Of a DNA stretch of 64,000 nucleotides, positions 62,800 through 64,000 are shown in pieces; the stretch's first letter is position 1; each line of letters begins with the position of its first letter. The DNA lies in contig NZ_LT670817.1 of NCBI RefSeq assembly GCF_900129425.1, positions 6,944,001 through 7,008,000 on the forward strand. Reading direction: 5' to 3'. Under the pieces are notes generated by a model that searched no databases, was not told where the DNA came from, and saw only the letters and a program-made list of their open reading frames with translations. Source of the stretch: Bradyrhizobium erythrophlei (GTDB lineage: Bacteria; Pseudomonadota; Alphaproteobacteria; Rhizobiales; Xanthobacteraceae). Both the position numbers and the translations under genes were made by a program.

Positions 62800-63114
62800 C
62801 TCGACTACCCCCAGCGATAGACAGCTACTCGACTAACGACACCGTCCACGTCAATTCTAACCGACCGAACTTAGGCTACCGCGCTTACGCTCACCTTACA
62901 GACCATCCTCCAGGTCTCTTTCACCCGCTCTTTTTTGGGGCGTTCAAACCATCCACTTGCCACGATTCAAATGAGGACTCGCTCGCGCGAGGCAAACTGT
63001 CGTGCTTCGCTTCGGGTCACGAAAATGCTATACGCCCAAGCGCGCGTCCGTCTATTGACTCTGCCGATCTTTTCGGACTCAAGCCGAAATCAGGATGACG
63101 AGGGACGCGGTGCG
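62800..63114. other. Intergenic, nothing recognised
   Basis: A less GC-rich stretch upstream of the efflux operon. It should hold the operon promoter; no operator stands out. Confidence 0.4.
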
Positions 63115-63372
63115 CTATCTTGCTTCCCGCCACATCGGGGATTTCGGACCTCCGTAATAACGCATAGGTCCGAGTGGCTGGGCCGGCTGCTGCGAGGCAA
63201 GCTGCAGGTGCGTTTCAGCCCCTCTTTGGCGGCAGTGACATGCGAAGTGGTGAAAGCGCAGGCGTCCCCTGTGAGCCTTTGCGGCTGCGTCGCCGCAAAC
63301 CCCGACGGCCATGACCATGGCCATCAGCCCGACCAACCAGGTCCGCGCACTTCTCGCATTCATATCGATCAA
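63115..63372 (-). CDS. Small exported protein ending in the RYYGGPKSPMW motif, copy 2
   Basis: This protein of about 85 residues has a signal-like N-terminus (TWLVGLMAMVMAVGVCGDAA) and a His/Arg-rich middle (RGRLRFHHFACHCRQRG). It ends PMRYYGGPKSPMWREAR. The last part is the same as in the neighbouring gene. The TTG at 63372 is favoured because GGAGG sits 5 bases upstream; an ATG at 63363 is the alternative. The family is not recognised. Confidence 0.6.
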   Translation of the reverse strand: MIDMNARSARTWLVGLMAMVMAVGVCGDAAAKAHRGRLRFHHFACHCRQRGAETHLQLASQQPAQPLGPMRYYGGPKSPMWREAR

Positions 63373-63401
63373 AACAGCCTCCAGGAAAAACATGTGCGCA
63401 C

Positions 63402-63578
63402 TTACTGGCCTGTCCACATCGGGGATTTCGGACCCCCGTAGTAGCGCAGTTGATTGCCGGCCTCGGATTTGTCGGACTTGGCGGCTCCCATATCCGCGGC
63501 GCATCCCGCAACGGCGGCGCTTAACGCGGCGACAGCGAACACGATTCCGATTCTTCGCTTCAATGCTGAAGCAATCAT
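63402..63578 (-). CDS. 58-residue lipoprotein ending in the RYYGGPKSPMW motif, copy 1
   Basis: This very small gene has a strong ribosome site (GGGAGGGCAGTC before ATG 63578). It has a basic start (SALKRRIG), a hydrophobic segment and the lipobox AAVAGC with cysteine 26. A short linker leads to LRYYGGPKSPMWTGQ at the end. The mature protein would be a lipid-anchored peptide of about 33 residues. It is 29 bases upstream of its paralogue and on the same strand. Confidence 0.65.
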   Translation of the reverse strand: MIASALKRRIGIVFAVAALSAAVAGCAADMGAAKSDKSEAGNQLRYYGGPKSPMWTGQ

Positions 63579-63642
63579 GACTGCCCTCCCTCACAGAGTG
63601 AGACCCGATCCCCAAGTGCCGCAAATCGACTCAGACGAAGCT

Positions 63643-64000
63643 TCAATATCCCGCGACAACAGGCCCGCCGAATTTGTAGTCGAGGCCAACCGTTACGACC
63701 GAATAGGTACTGTTGACGGTGTAGGGCAGTTGGCCGTTCGCCGTGAATATCGGCAGGCCCGGGCGGCTGTATGCATTGAAGTTGTAGTAGCGGTACTCCA
63801 CCTTGCCGATCAGGTTGTCGGTCACCGCGTATGCGATACCGCCGCCAGCGGTCAGGCCATTGCCGTGAACCGTGAACTGATCGGCCCCCAACACCGGGGC
63901 GGTGTTGGTATGAAGCAAGTCGCCATAGGCCCAGCCGCCGGTGAAGAACAGCAGCAAGCGATCGACGGCGATACCGCCTCGCGCACGCAGCGTGCCGCCC
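63643..64000 (-). CDS. Outer-membrane beta-barrel protein, 5' part off the window
   Basis: This is the C-terminal 118 residues of an Omp25/OmpA-like beta-barrel protein: LRARGGIAVDRLLLFFTGGW, NGLTAGGGIAYAVTDNLIGK, VEYRYYNFNAYSRPG and a final VTVGLDYKFGG strand, ending in Tyr as is usual for barrel insertion. It runs off the right edge, so its start is not seen. It is probably a small porin-like surface protein of the rhizobial type. Confidence 0.85.
   Translation of the reverse strand, partial: GGTLRARGGIAVDRLLLFFTGGWAYGDLLHTNTAPVLGADQFTVHGNGLTAGGGIAYAVTDNLIGKVEYRYYNFNAYSRPGLPIFTANGQLPYTVNSTYSVVTVGLDYKFGGPVVAGY

Overview
The window looks like chromosomal DNA of an alphaproteobacterium close to Bradyrhizobium (inference). 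It is GC-rich, it is rich in transport and catabolic genes, and its gaps are filled with dispersed palindromic repeats. I see no rRNA, tRNA, CRISPR array, transposase, integrase or phage gene. Both ends cut through a gene: an SSS-family symporter on the left and an outer-membrane beta-barrel protein on the right.

Left part (1-19.9 kb), almost all on the minus strand. It holds a symporter with its DUF3311 partner, a GlcG/HbpS-like exported protein, a DUF5666-like exported protein, a frameshifted TctC/Bug binding protein, and a plus-strand NHL-repeat protein. An acyltransferase and a serine hydrolase follow. Next is a three-gene periplasmic sulfur-type operon: a Tat-exported DsrE-like protein, an orphan binding protein, and a DoxD-DoxA fusion. 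Then come a D-amino-acid transaminase, a complete glutamate/aspartate-type ABC importer (gltIJKL), an MHS-type transporter with an M20 peptidase, and a TacA-TacT toxin-antitoxin pair.

Middle part (19.9-39.6 kb), accessory and repeat-rich. It has an NtaA/DszA-type monooxygenase, a benzoylformate-decarboxylase-like ThDP enzyme, a GFA protein, an old-yellow-enzyme reductase with a divergent ModE-type regulator, an SDR, an isochorismatase relic, and an operon of two metal-dependent amidohydrolases plus a Rieske ferredoxin. Two inverted copies of a 0.4-0.5 kb repeat flank about 9 kb here. A small hairpin module is nested in the loops of several different repeat families. Further right are an alpha/beta-hydrolase-like protein without its nucleophile, a TetR-MATE divergent pair with a tandem operator, a Rieske-FAD reductase and msrA.

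Catabolic island (39.7-54.2 kb), by eye more A/T-rich than its flanks. Minus-strand genes run from an M24 (prolidase/creatinase-like) hydrolase through an enolase-superfamily enzyme, an octopine-dehydrogenase-like protein and a luciferase-like monooxygenase to an SsuABC/TauABC-type importer, an Lrp-type regulator and a flavin reductase. Divergent from these is a four-gene molybdenum hydroxylase set (CoxG-, CoxM-, CoxS- and CoxL-like, but not CO dehydrogenase). A second paralogous binding protein closes the cluster. Together they look like uptake and stepwise oxidation/hydrolysis of one unknown nitrogen-containing or heterocyclic compound. This is the best candidate for an undescribed system.

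Right end (54.8-64 kb). It contains an EF-hand protein, an enoyl-CoA hydratase relic broken by an 11-bp tandem duplication, small exported proteins, a CzcA/CusA-type RND efflux system with its adaptor and NodT-type outer-membrane factor, and two tiny exported proteins that share the C-terminal motif RYYGGPKSPMW.
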